The position numbers were made by a program, and so were the translations under genes. From Euborellia annulipes (taxonomy: Eukaryota; Arthropoda; Insecta; Dermaptera; Anisolabididae): a stretch of DNA of 64,000 nt. Location: NCBI GenBank assembly GCA_023213315.1, contig JAKCPI010005108.1:32781-96780 (forward strand). Direction: 5' to 3'. The notes beneath the pieces are model-generated. The model was given only the letters and a program-made list of their open reading frames with translations. It ran no database searches and was not told where the DNA came from. Positions 42,663 to 54,149 of the stretch are shown here, in pieces. Position 1 is the first letter of the stretch, and each line of letters starts with the position of its first letter.

Positions 42663-44412
42663 TAGTTATTATTTTTTAAACCTGAAGAGAAACAGCGTTC
42701 ACTTTCTACTATACCCCTAATTCAAACCACGATACTGACTAAATCAGCTAACCTTAGTTGATATTCCAAATTTGATGAATTGATGAATTAAGAAATTTCA
42801 AGATCAAATTCGTTTAAATAAAATGTAAGTTTAGTGAGGTTATTACTTTTTTTTATCTCTTGAAAATTCTATTATAATTATTATATTGATAAAAGAAATT
42901 AATTTCCGAGGGTAAATAACATGACTGAGATACTTGCTATCATTCTCTTTTTACTAAGGTCTTTTCTTTTTTCTACAATTTCTCTCGGTCATATCTTTAA
43001 TTCCCTTAGGTTGGAAATAATAAAAGCAAATAAGAAGATACATATTCAAAAGAATTGCGTACTTTTTTGGAAAAAGATATTTTTTTTTTTAGATCCCTTT
43101 GGGAGTTGATGAAATTTTTTTTCAAATATTAAAGAAACGATTTCTTTTTTATATATCAGATCAGAAGTCTTTTTGCTCCTATCCTTTTCGATTTGAAACT
43201 TTTCTAATAAAAACAATAAGAAAAAAGATGATATTATCTAAAACAACAACAAAATGAATGCTTTTGATTGAATAAATGAAAAGGAGCTCAGTCAGTGTAT
43301 CAGCAAAGAAGGAAAACTATGTCAGTTTTGTCAACAAAACACTGTTTGAAAGTTCGTACAGGAAACGGTGAAAACATTTCGACAATATGAAACATAGGCA
43401 AGTAACTAGGCCATCTCCAGGCGAGTGTTGTGTCTTTTAGGATGTAAGTGACGATCATGTTGTTGTTCTTGATGTGATAGCGAAATGAAAGGAAAGGAAA
43501 CAAAACATCTTGGAAACAGATTGAAATTGATAAAGAGAGAAGCGAACAAATATAAACAGAGACATTTCAACTGGTCTTTGTTGGTGTTTATTGAGTAATC
43601 TCGTTAGAGGGGAATGGATTTCAATCAAGCCGATATTTATTAAAGGCAGTTCTGATCAGAAATTGATCATTGACATGACCAGAGGAAATTTGCTGTTGCC
43701 GGAGGTCGAACCGATCCATCTCCCACCCTAAACTTAACGTAAAGGAAGATAAGAGCATTTCGGCCCTCAGCGAACATGCAATCCGTGACAGGACGGACGT
43801 TTTAAAGAAATGCGATCAAACCCCAGACCATTTTCGTCGTTAAACACTGATAGCACCTTTTTTTGGATTGCGTTTGGGGATGCATCCGATCGACTCTAAC
43901 TCATTTTTATTGGGCAACTTTTTCAAGTTAGATCTTTAAATCGCGCATATAAAAATCAAAGAGGCCATCACATGTATATTGCATTTAGTGAATCGTATTT
44001 TATAAGAAATCAGCAATGATATAGCTTCATAAAATTTAGAGATATTTCCTTTTAAATGTTAAAACCGTGACTTGTCGAGCAGGGATAGCATTTCATAGCT
44101 AGGAAATCTCTAAATAACTGTTTAAAGGTTCCATTTTATGTTAGCACTTGTAATAAAAAATTCAAAATCACAATTCTGGTATTAAAATTGAAAAAAATAA
44201 GTTGTTAGCACTTTTTTCAATTTTTTTTTTGTATAAAGACAACTTAATGTACTGTATAAAAAAAAAAATAAATAATTTTAATAAATATAGGCGTTAATAA
44301 ATGAAAAAAAAAAACATCACTTCTCCAGGAACTTATAAAAGTACTTTCCAGTGTCTCATTTTATTCCCTTTATAGATAACCGCCGGTTTTTTTTTTTTTT
44401 TAACAAAAGCTG
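42663..44412. other. No confirmed gene; unique stretch 43300-43870
   Basis: 43300-43870 is free of known repeats and GC-balanced. On the minus strand a 67-codon frame (43300-43503) contains a tryptophan/proline-rich segment (WRWPSYLPMF), but splice support is lacking. The remainder is AT-rich. Confidence 0.25.
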
Positions 44413-44414
44413 TA

Positions 44415-44615
44415 CAGTGAGAGACAATATTAAGTCCCACCCATGCGTTTTCTACTTGTGATTATTTCATTGTTTTTATAAAAAAAAAATTGGAAATTTT
44501 CTAGGTTTGAACCAATGAAAGTTTCCATTAAAAAATATATAATATTTTTTTTTTAAACAATTAAATAATCACAAAGTAGAAAACGCATTGGTGGGACTTA
44601 ATATTGTCCCTCACT
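44415..44615. mobile_element. Tc1/mariner-like MITE (family E), 201 bp
   Basis: Ends CAGTGAGAGACAATATTAAG and CAGTGAGGGACAATATTAAG; TA at 44413-44414 and 44616-44617. The inner arms GCGTTTTCTAC/GTAGAAAACGC match the copy at 15223. Confidence 0.95.
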
Positions 44616-45653
44616 GTACCTAGTTAATGAAATTTTTTTTCTCAACAAACAAGAATGAAGCGCAAAATTTAAGATTATAGCAATGATTTGGAAAATAAAT
44701 AAATAGTAATAAAAGTAGAGTGAAAGTAATTAGACAAGTTTAAAAGTAGAATTGGGATCAATAATTGAAAATGAGATCTTGAAAAATGTGAGCGAACTGA
44801 ATCGCTTTCCTTTTTCTTTTATTTAGAAGCAATCATCTATTTAAAATCAGAATCGATCAATCTTTTCATTACTAAATAAAATTAAAAAAAAAAAAATGAA
44901 AATCGGGTATATTATTATTCATTTATATAATAAATCCCATTAATTGAATTAAAGGCCCTAGGGGTATAAGAATGGTGAAAATGCCCTTGGAACATATTTC
45001 AATGATACATAGGGGATTTGTAGGTACTAATAAAATAATAAGATGCTGAAAGTTTCAGATCGCTATCTCAAATGGTTTTTGAGAAAAACCAAAATATGTA
45101 AAAATCAGAAAAACATTTTTTTCTCAGGAACGGCTGAATCGATTGATTTGAATTTTTGATATGTTTTGGGGGCTGATGGTACCTTCTAGGGAAAAAATCA
45201 AGACCTATATCGGATCATGACATCCTTGAAAAAAATGGCGTTTTTTGTTTAATTTTAATTTTTAACCATGATACAATTTTGGCACAAAAATGAAACAATT
45301 TTTTTTGAAATCCTCATTCAATTTCCTGTAAGTTCATAAGTTCATAAATTCATAAAAAAAGGTACGCCATAGTAGAAAAAAATAAAAACCATTTATTACT
45401 CAAATATTGACTTTATATGTTTTGTGCTTTAATCTTGTTTTTTATTGCTTAAGCTTACACATATATTTTCATTTTATTCAAAATAACCAGTTTATATTCA
45501 TAACATCAACATTTTTTGCCTAAATCAAAAGTTAAAATTTTTAAATATCTATAATCATTAACTATAATGCTATAAGATAAAAACAGTTTTTGATTAATGA
45601 ATAATAAAAATAAAAACTAATATCAAAAAGATAAATCTACTATATAAATTACT

Positions 45654-45919
45654 CAGGGGCGTATATAAGGGGGGGGGGGCAGAGGGGGCCCGGACCCCCT
45701 CCCCCCGAAATTTCCCAAACACATATACATATATAGGGATATACAGACATCAGCGCAACAAATTTTTTCGCAGGATGGAAAACTTTGGTTCCGCAAAAGA
45801 AAAATGTTCCGCAAAAATTTCGTGTGAAAAAAAAATTTAGTTTCTTAAAAAAAAAATTTTTAGCAGAAAAATTTTTGAGTTCAGGCCCCCCCCTAAAAAA
45901 ATTTCTATATACGCCCCTG
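45654..45919. mobile_element. hAT-type MITE nested in the transposon loop, 266 bp
   Basis: Ends CAGGGGCGTATATAAGG and, inverted, CAGGGGCGTATATAGAAAT. AAATTACT flanks it exactly at 45646-45653 and 45920-45927. G and C runs at both arms. A relative without clear TSD lies at 52343-52546. Confidence 0.95.
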
Positions 45920-45927
45920 AAATTACT

Positions 45928-46242
45928 ATCCAATATGTAAAAGACCATACTAACATACTTAAAGCTCAAGTACACTCTCGCCATATTAATAACAAAGTGT
46001 ATAGATGTTTTATTAAATATAAAAAAAATGCTAATGGACCTAAAGGCGTATTAAGACATAGCTGTGAGTGTGCGAATGGTCTTAGAACAATTGGATGTTG
46101 CTCTCACGTTGCTGCCATTGTTTATTATTTGTCATACGGAAGATATTTGACAAAAATTCTGAGGCCCGCTGAAACATTGAGCAAATTATTTGATAAAGAC
46201 AACGTTTCACCTGTGATTGAAGAAGACAGTGACGAAGACTGA
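45928..46242 (+). pseudogene. SWIM zinc-finger transposase remnant (C-terminal part)
   Basis: The open frame ending at the TGA at 46240-46242 contains HSCECANGLRTIGCCSHVAA, with CxC at residues 23/25 and CxH at 35/37 counted from a GTG at 45997: the SWIM zinc-binding pattern CxCx9CxH. A hydrophobic/aromatic YYLSYGRYL follows, and the C-terminus is acidic (EEDSDED). The same frame stays open upstream to the MITE at 45919, adding about 23 residues with no ATG, so this is the tail of a longer protein and not a complete gene. SWIM domains occur in Mutator-like and other transposon proteins. The catalytic part is missing, and the frame meets a stop upstream of the MITE insertion even if the MITE is mentally removed. 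A non-functional remnant carried by a palindromic element. Confidence 0.75.
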
Positions 46243-46962
46243 TTAAACGTGATTCTGCATTTTTTATTGTTGAAAGATTTATCTTTTTGATATTAGTTTT
46301 TATTTTTATTATTCATTAATCAAAAACTGTTTTTATCTTATAGCATTATAGTTAATGATTATAGATATTTAAAAATTTTAACTTTTGATTTAGGCAAAAA
46401 ATTTTGATGTTATGAATATAAACTGGTTATTTTGAATAAAATGAAAATATATGTGTAAGCTTAAGCAATAAAAAACAAGATTAAAGCACAAAACATATAA
46501 AGTCAATATTTGAGTAATAAATGGTTTTTATTTTTTTCTACTATGGCGTACCTTTTTTTATGAATTTATGAACTTATGAACTTACAGGAAATTGAATGAG
46601 GATTTCAAAAAAAATTGTTTCATTTTTGTGCCAAAATTGTATCATGGTTAAAAATTAAAATTAAACAAAAAACGCCATTTTTTTCAAGGATGTCATGATC
46701 CGATATAGGTCTTGATTTTTTCCCTAGAAGGTACCATCAGCCCCCAAAACATATCAAAAATTCAAATCAATCGATTCAGCCGTTCCTGAGAAAAAAATGT
46801 TTTTCTGATTTTTACATATTTTGGTTTTTCTCAAAAACCATTTGAGATAGCGATCTGAAACTTTCAGCATCTTATTATTTTATTAGTACCTACAAATCCC
46901 CTATGTATCATTGAAATATGTTCCAAGGGCATTTTCACCATTCTTATACCCCTAGGGCCTTT

Positions 46963-47480
46963 ATGCTTTTTCTATTATGAAAAGAATTAGATATTAGAAT
47001 TCTGAATGAGAACTAATATAGGAATTACAATTGAAACGGAATAGTAGTTAAATTGACAACGGGATCAAACCTGCGGGAGATACAATAGGCCCATAAAAAC
47101 CCTATCACGATCTGACTGAACAATATACAGACGGGAATTAATGAAGGACGAAAAAGAGGGCTCAGCCTCGCAGATGAAAAAAAAAGGGTCAGCTGTATCG
47201 AAGTAGATAAAAAAAAAGCGCAAAAAAGAATGACCTGCCGGACGGCCGTTTTATATAGATAATTTCATTACTATTATTATAGAGGAGAGAATATAAATAT
47301 CAAAGGCTGACAATGAAGAATAGAAGAAATGTCTTAACAAAAAAAATTTTTCTGGAAAAATTTTGATAAATGGAGGGGGAATAAGAAAAACTACAAGTTA
47401 TTGAAGAGTAAAATGATATATATTACTATAGTTATGAAGTCAAAAGAAAAACAAGACTTATGTTCACTGGAACCACTAGC
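46963..47480. other. No gene seen
   Basis: AT-rich unique sequence between the palindromic transposon and a family B copy. Confidence 0.5.
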
Positions 47481-48245
47481 AAAAAATCTGGTGTGACTGG
47501 CTGCTCACCATAAGGGGGAGGGGGGATATGTTCTGTGCTTGTCCCACCAGATTTTTTGTAACGACATATATTTAGTTTCCGAAATTACGATGCTTTAGAA
47601 TACAAAATGTAAAATTTATAAACATAGAAAAAGGCAACTATTTTCTCCTATCTTTCCTATGAAGTACAAAATTAAATAATGCTTCAAACAATTTTGAGGG
47701 CAAAATGAGAATATACATTTTAAAGAGCGTCTAAAAAATAATTGATTTATGAATTTATTTATTTTATTATTAACATCAGAGGGCTTTCTTTGACTAAACT
47801 TATGTCAAAACCACACCTGAGAAATTTAATCAAAATCGTTAGAGTGAATTTTGAAAAAAAAAAAAAAAAAAAAAAAAAATTGGAAAAATTACATCAGTAA
47901 AGAAGAAGTACCCTTTAGCCAATTTTATTTAATAGATTATTTTCGCGACTTATATGTATGGTACCCAAATAAAATCATCGGACTTCCTGGGATCCGTACC
48001 CGCGACCCTTGGTATAGAAGCCCAGCAACCTACCAACTACACCAAGGCCCGAGGGCAAAATTTCAACATCGTAGCTCATTTCTTTTTTATTTTGAACACA
48101 AACACAGACAGATAATTTTTCGGGACTCGCTTTTATGAGCTCAGGAACCTCAAAAAATGTATTTTTACCAAAATCAAATTTTTCCCATGAATCCAATACT
48201 TTCTCTATAGCAATACCTTAACATATATAGGTAAGAGAAAGTAAA
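47481..48245 (+). repeat. Family B copy with SINE1 inserted
   Basis: Palindrome 47481-47557 (its centre replaced by a G-rich run), then 'caaaatgagaatatacattt', an A run, the SINE fragment 47955-48058, and the closing part from 'aaaatttcaacatcgtagct' to GTAAGAGAAAGTAAAAA at 48245. A 24-bp piece (ACATCAGAGGGCTTTCTTTG at 47774) also appears at 48691. Confidence 0.8.
47955..48058 (-). repeat. SINE1 head fragment
   Basis: In reverse: AAATAAAATCATCGGACTTC, GGATCCGTACCCGCGACC (B box) and CAACCTACCAACTACACCAA (A-box region) to the GCCCGAGGGC start. Confidence 0.8.
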
Positions 48246-48267
48246 AATATACTAGAAGGGAATAAAT

Positions 48268-48875
48268 GGCACAGCAGATGTTTTTTTCTTTTCTTATTTT
48301 ATTCAAACTCACAAAGACGTTTCGGTCATCTATGCGACCAATTTCATGGCTATAATGGAGTGCAAAAGACGTAACATCAAGTGGTTGTATAAATAAACGT
48401 GGTATGAAGATATCAGGGGCGGATTAAAGGGAGGGGGGCGATCGCCCCCCTCTCCCGAGAATAAAGTCAAACAGTTATAAAAACTAGTAATCTAAAGAAA
48501 TTATGATTTCCGCTCTTTAATTTCAATTGAATTTGTTACCAAACAATTTAAATAAATAGGAAAGGGGTCTAAATGGCCATAGATGCCGACGAAGTCTTTA
48601 AATAAAAAAAATTTAAAAAAAAACCGCCCCCCCCGACAAAATTGCATTAATCCGCCACTGCAAGATATAAAGATATAGATTCAGTCAAAACATCAGAGGG
48701 CTTTCTTTTGACTGACTCTTGTTTTCATACCATGTTTATTATACAACCACTTGATGTTACTTCTTTTGAACTCCATTATACAGTAGCCTTGAGGACGATC
48801 GAAACGTCGCTGTGGATTTAAACAAAATAAAAAAAAAACATATCTACTGTGCCTTTTATTCTCTCCTGCTACATA
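48268..48875. mobile_element. Fold-back element split by a hAT MITE
   Basis: Left arm CACAGCAGATGTTTTTTTCT with 'gacgtttcggtcatctatgc'. Right arm 'gatcgaaacgtcgctgtgg' to ACATATCTACTGTGCC. The internal pair 'catcaagtggttgtataaa' and 'ataaccacttgatgtta' type sequence also mirrors. The minus-strand left arm keeps ATGAAAT, T, GGTC...GACC, GAAACGTC; the right arm has lost stem II. Confidence 0.65.
48414..48660. mobile_element. hAT-type MITE, 247 bp
   Basis: Ends CAGGGGCGGATTAA and, inverted, CAGTGGCGGATTAATG. Flanks GAAGATAT (48406-48413) and CAAGATAT (48661-48668) match at seven of eight. It contains a SINE3b body (48510-48615). Confidence 0.85.
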
Positions 48876-50679
48876 TTCGCTTGGCTAAAATAAAAATATA
48901 CTCCCAAAAATCTTAGCTATGCTATTTTGGTTATAACATTTCAAGATTAAACTATTATTTGGTAAGATACTTTGAAAACATGTTGAAAAGAAAAATTCCA
49001 AAAATATTTATTTTTGCATGGCCAGCGTCATTTGATCGGATGTTTTTTTCAACTTCACAAACAAATCCTTAAGGATTTTTGTTTAATTAAAAAGTCTATT
49101 TTGGACGGGAATTAATAATGTTGATTACTATTGAGTTCTAATGTGATATATTTCCTCTCCGCTCTTGTAAATTGCATAATGCATAATAATTAGACAGATG
49201 GGGTTTACTTTTGATTTACTTATTAAGTCAGGGGAGGGATAGGACGTGTTGAGAATTCACATAAACCTATTAATATTTTGATCAAATACATCTATTTTTA
49301 AATTTACGATATTTTTTTTACAAATGTAGCCTATTGCTTGGCAAATATATATATTTGTGTATTTCAAAAATCATTTTTAGTACGCTTTGATCTTTATGTA
49401 TTTTTATAAAGAGTAATAAAAATATTAAAATTTTATGTTTTGTTGATTATAATTTTTTGAAACAAGTTTCGAAACTGGAATAAATAATCTTCTATTTTGA
49501 GTATTAATTTATTTTAATAAGAGTAATTTAAATAATTTTCTGACAAACGTATCAGGGACATAGCCAGGGGAGGGAAGATATGGGGTTCAAACCCCCTTTC
49601 TCCGAAATCCCAAAAAATTATAAATATAGAGGGACACATGGGGTTAAAATTTTAAATACTCTGCTATTTGAAATTATATATAAAATATAGTCGCAAAGTC
49701 CGCCTTCAGCGGACAGAGTTAAGCCGTCAATTTATTTATTTATTGATGATTACAATTATTAAAGCCTCATTTCCAAAAAGCTGAACCATATTAGGTTATA
49801 ATAGAAAATTTATTTTCGATGATTAGAAGTATTTTGTTTCCAAGAGGACAATCTTATAAGGCGAAATTAAATTCATTAAAAAAAACATTCGTTGGAGTAA
49901 AACTAAAAGACAAACATAAAAAAAGCGAGAGGATATAAAGACTTGAGGGGTTTTTAGCAACTAGAGAGTCGAAAACGGGGGGAGGGGGGGGGGTTGATCG
50001 AGTAAACCCATTAAGGCAAGTAGCAACTGCGAGTGCTCTTCAGACTTAGGATGGGGCCACAATATTGATTGGAAATGTTTCAAAAAGGCAGTCCATATCC
50101 TCTCTTTTCTCTCTTGAATTTATTTGAAAAAGAACAGAGAGAGAGAGGACGGAAAGGTTTGTGTAAATTGTAAACTTAACGTTCACCTTCACGTACTCTA
50201 CAGTAAACACAGGGCTATATATCACTAAAATATAGATATATGTTTCCGGAAGTGAAATAAAAGAATGGAGAAAGAGAGTAGATACTACTAACTCTAAATA
50301 TTGACATTTTAGAAATTTATATATTTTTTTTTTTGTTTAAAAAAAATCACTCGGCTTGAAACAGGAATTCAACTAGACTTTGGAATTTACATTCAAAAAT
50401 CAATGCCACGAAAAAACCATTAATGATGTACCGGTATAGTTTTTAAATAACGAGATAGAATATAAAACCAACGGAGTAAAAAAAAAAAAAAAAAAAAAAA
50501 TATTCATTCATTATACGAATGTGTAAATATTCTAAATTGAGATTTGTTTTTTAATAGCAATGAAATCAATTTTTTTTTTTTTTTTTTGAAAAGATTTTCT
50601 GGATTATTTTGATAAAAAAAAAGTAAAAATTGGTGTGGTAGACGCACATTACACAACATTTTCTTAATTTCTGAGAGTT
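48876..50679. other. No confirmed gene
   Basis: AT-rich, with one hAT-like left end at about 49554 (CAGGGACATAGCCAGGGGAG) lacking a partner, and a GC-balanced unique block at 49980-50170 containing a GA microsatellite. No splice-flanked frame. Confidence 0.4.
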
Positions 50680-50905
50680 GTAAGCCATTTAGTATCTAAA
50701 TGGCTTAAATAAAATCATCGGACTGCCTGGGAACCGAACCCACGACCCTCGGTATAGAAGGTTAGCACGCTACCAACTACAGCAAGCCCGAGTGCATCTA
50801 TTCGTTAATGAGATAGTTTGTTCACACATCCACATCCTCAAAATATTTTGATTTATATATTACCCCAGGTAAAAGAAAGTAAAAAAGTAAAAGAAAGTAA
50901 AAATA
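50680..50905 (-). repeat. SINE1 head followed by family B end
   Basis: 50690-50795 is SINE1 in reverse (AAATCATCGGACTGCC-type body, B box GAACCGAACCCACGACC, CTACCAACTACAGCAAGC). 50800-50905 is a degraded closing part of family B in plus orientation with a doubled GTAAAAGAAAGTAAAAA. Confidence 0.75.
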
Positions 50906-50983
50906 CACAACGAATCAAAACACTAAACAGTATCTAATTTAAAAAATGAATAGAATTGTAAAAATTTCAAGAGTTGGACTTAC

Positions 50984-51097
50984 CAACTGAATGGGGTCCA
51001 AAATTAATTTCGACGAACTCGGATTTTAGATGGAACTGGACTGGCATGTCAGCCTAAGCTGACTGAAGGCTCAACCAGGTCTACAGCCGCTGAGAGC
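50984..51097 (-). CDS. Candidate 5' coding exon of an unidentified minus-strand gene
   Basis: On the minus strand: TTTTTTGTTCATACAG (acceptor), a 114-nt exon, then GTAAGTCCAACT (consensus donor). All three frames are closed in the first 50 bases, then ATG at 51047 opens a frame to the donor: MPVQFHLKSEFVEI, NFGPHSV, plus one G. So the exon looks like 5' untranslated sequence followed by 21 codons. The phase matches the exon at 26441-26498. The sequence is unique in the window and GC-balanced. I do not recognise the protein. Confidence 0.5.
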
Positions 51098-51324
51098 CTG
51101 TATGAACAAAAAACAAAGCATGAAGATTAGTATATCTATCTATATTTTTGTCTATGTGTATGTTAGTACAAAGAGATTATTATATCAATTTGCATTTAAA
51201 GAAAAACAACTATTGTCAGCTCACAGTGTGCCTAATGTGCTCGAGAGTGGAGCCTTGAGCTTAGGCAACCGAAATGCTTAGCCGTCGGGAGTGTTGTCTT
51301 AAAAGCAGCTTTTCAGTTTCATTA

Positions 51325-52007
51325 AAAAAAATCTGGTGTGACTGGCGCACAGCACACAACTTTCTCTTACCTTCGGTAATCGAAAGTTGTGTACTGTGCT
51401 TGTCACACCAGATTTTTTGTGTCGACATGTATTTAGTTTCCGACAGTAGGGTACAAATGAATTCAAGATGTAAAATTTATAAGTATGGGAAAATATTTAT
51501 ATTTTGATACCATGGCAACCATTTCTCCTATCTTTTCTATGGAGTACAAGAGTAAAGTGGTCTTCAGATGATTTCAATCACAAAATGAGAATATACATTT
51601 TATAGAGAATCTAAAAAATAATTGATTTTTGAATTTAAAAAAAAATCGTTGGAGCAAATTTTGAGAAAATCGAAAAAAACTGAAAAAGTGCATCAGTAAA
51701 GTACTAGTATTTTTTGGTCGATTTTGTTCAAAAGCTTCGTGTCACGTCCCATGGGGGTGCCTAACTTAAATATAAAATTTCAACTTCCTAGCTCTTTTCG
51801 TTCTTGAGATATTTTGTTCACAGACACACAGACAGACACACACACAGACACACAGACAGACCATGTCGCGAAAACCACTTTTTTGGATTCAGGGGACCTC
51901 AAAACGTGAAGATCCATCAAAATCTCGACATCGAATTTTTGACATGAATCCAATACTTTCTCTCTATATATATATTACATATATACATAGGTAAGAGAAA
52001 GTAAAAA
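51325..52007 (+). repeat. Family B repeat, reference full-length copy
   Basis: Palindrome 51325-51418 (AAAATCTGGTGTGACTGGCG to CACACCAGATTTTTT with an AACTTTCTCTTACC / GGTAATCGAAAGTT loop), all internal blocks in order, the CA tract, 'gaccatgtcgcgaaaaccac' and the closing hairpin GTAAGAGAAAGTAAAAA at 52007. The loop motif CTTTCTCTTACC of the palindrome is the complement of the closing end, so the two ends share a 12-base word. Confidence 0.9.
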
Positions 52008-52342
52008 GATTATTTATTTATTTTAAAAATATTGTTCAAGGCTCCACTCTCGAGAACATCAGGCACTATACAACATTGTACATACTGATTAGTAGAGACC
52101 GGATTTTAAGCAAAATGCTTATTGCTCAATTTTATAAGCAACCATTAGATATTTAATTTCTATACGAATTAGGAAAAACTAAGTGCATTGAGATTGCATT
52201 TTTTATGCTTTTTTTGCTTTTTTTGAGTTTTCATGCTTTTTTTTCCCTTTCGTGCTTATTTGAACTTATTTTACGAATATTTATAATTTTGTTTTCTTTT
52301 TTTTATTAAAAAACACTTTTTTCCCATTCACACACGCATACA

Positions 52343-52546
52343 CCAGGGACGTATATAGGGAGGGGGAGGGCCCCCCCCCAAAAAAAAAAAAATTTCCAAA
52401 AACCCCGCAGTGTAAAAAAATATAGCCCTGTAAAAAAAATTTTTTCCGCAGGGTGAAAAAATTTGGTTCAGCAAAAACAAAATTTTTCGCATGGCGGGGC
52501 GGAATAAATTTAGTTTCTTTAAAAAAAAAAAAAATTGTATACGCCA
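52343..52546. mobile_element. hAT-like MITE without clear TSD
   Basis: Left CAGGGACGTATATAGGGAGG and, inverted right, CAATGGCGTATACAATTTTT, related to the element at 45654. The flanks do not repeat. Confidence 0.55.
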
Positions 52547-52867
52547 TTGGTATGAGTAAAAATTGCTTATGAGATGCTTTTTTTCAACTTTTATGCTTAT
52601 TTAACAACTTTTTATTCAAGTTTTTTATGCTTTTTTAAGCACTTTTTTCCTTTTTTTATGCTTTTTTATCCGGTCTCTACTGATTAGGTAGTGCATTCAG
52701 AATTGAAAAAACCTCAGACTGTTTGGTTGGTGTAAGTTAAGCAATTAACTAACAATATTTTAATATTAATTGCTTTTTTGGTGTAAAATAGGCTATTAGA
52801 GAACCGTAAAATTTGTATTATCATCACTTATTTTAACTATTAAAGATATTTAGCCACGTCATTTTTT

Positions 52868-54149
52868 ACTTTCTCTTAGCCTATATGAAATATATAGGAG
52901 AGAAAGTATTGCGATCATGTCAAAAATTCGATGTCGAGATTTTGATGGATATACATGTTTTGAGGTCCCCTGAGTCCAAAAAAGTGGGTCCCGCAAATTG
53001 GTCTGTGTGTGTGTGTGTATGTATTGTGTGTGTGTGTGTGTGCGTGTGTCTGTATGTGTGGACAGATTTTTAGCATGAAGGAATTGAGCTACCGGATTGA
53101 AATTTTATATTTAACTTAGGTACCTTCCCACACGCTCAAAATAAGCTTTTGAACAAAATCGGCCAAAAAGTACTAGTACTTTACTGATGTACTTTTTCAG
53201 TTTTTTTCGATTTTCTCAAAATTCCCTCCAAGGATTTTTTTTAAAATTCAAAAATCAATTATTTTTTAGATGCTCTTTAAAATGTATATTCTCATTTTGC
53301 CGTTGAAATCTTCTGGAGACCACTTTACTCTTGTTCTTTTAGCATGAAGGAATTGAGCTACCGGATTGAAATTTTATATTTAACTTAGGTACCTTCCCAC
53401 ACGCTCAAAATAAGCTTTTGAACAAAATCGGCCAAAAAGTACTAGTACTTTACTGATGTACTTTTTCAGTTTTTTTCGATTTTCTCAAAATTCCCTCCAA
53501 GGATTTTTTTTAAAATTCAAAAATCAATTATTTTTTAGATGCTCTTTAAAATGTATATTCTCATTTTGCCGTTGAAATCTTCTGGAGACCACTTTACTCT
53601 TGTTCTTCATAGGAAAGATAGAAATGGTTGCCATGGTAACGGAATTTAAATCTTTTTCTTTTTATTAGATTAAAAATCAATTATTATTTAAATTCCCATT
53701 TATTTGTGTCTTTAATTGCTTAGGAGAAAACATATATATATCTCTCTCTCTCACTTGCAAACATTATCGCCTGTCTCTCCGCCTTCTCTCATAGGCCTAA
53801 TGTTAATTTCCTATAGGGATTTGTATGTTAATTTCGATTCAAAAGGGGGTCCCCTTTGAAACTTTTTAGGCATTTAAAATTTTTTTTCCAATTCTTATGA
53901 AATTTTGTATTTATTTACGATTCTCTATTGTGTATAAAATGTCCAAATATGAGATTAAAATTTTTAAAAATAACCATAGTTTATTTCAAGCAGTCAACAT
54001 TTAAAATCCAAGTTTGAAACTAAGGTGCTATCGGAAACTAAATATATCTCGACACAAAAAATCTGGTGTGACCAGCACAGTGCGCAACTTTCTCTTACCG
54101 AAGGGTAAGAGAAAGTTGTGTGCTGTGCGCCAGTCACACCAGATTTTTT
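52868..54149 (-). repeat. Family B copy, enlarged by duplication and insertion
   Basis: Hairpin end at 52868 (TTTACTTTCTCTTAGCC), the usual blocks, an exact 269-bp internal duplication (53069-53606), about 370 bases of non-family sequence (53650-54020), and the palindrome 54055-54149 (AAAAATCTGGTGTGACCAGC to CACACCAGATTTTTT). Confidence 0.85.
53069..53606. repeat. Exact 269-bp tandem duplication
   Basis: 53069-53337 and 53338-53606 appear identical base for base, from TTAGCATGAAGGAATTGAGC to CACTTTACTCTTGTTCT. Either a very recent duplication or an assembly duplication. Confidence 0.9.

Larger units (their letters stand above)
44952..46961. mobile_element. Palindromic DNA transposon with 688-bp arms
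   Basis: The arms 44951-45638 and 46275-46962 are the same length and, reading them against each other, differ at one position that I could see (C/A near 45511). Ends AAGGCCCTAGGGGTATAAG, with TA on both outer sides, so a TA duplication or a slightly longer arm. The loop of 636 bp holds a SWIM-type reading frame and a nested MITE. Long arms plus a SWIM zinc finger recall Mutator-like elements, but those make 8-11-bp duplications, which I do not see. The superfamily stays open. Confidence 0.85.

Noticed and set aside
45649..45984. 111-codon minus-strand open frame
   Set aside because: It covers the nested hAT MITE at 45654-45919 and its flanks.
44952..46961. Assembly fold-back (snap-back) artefact
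   Set aside because: The loop contains unique sequence with an independently flanked MITE, and there is at least one arm difference, so a simple read-back error is unlikely.
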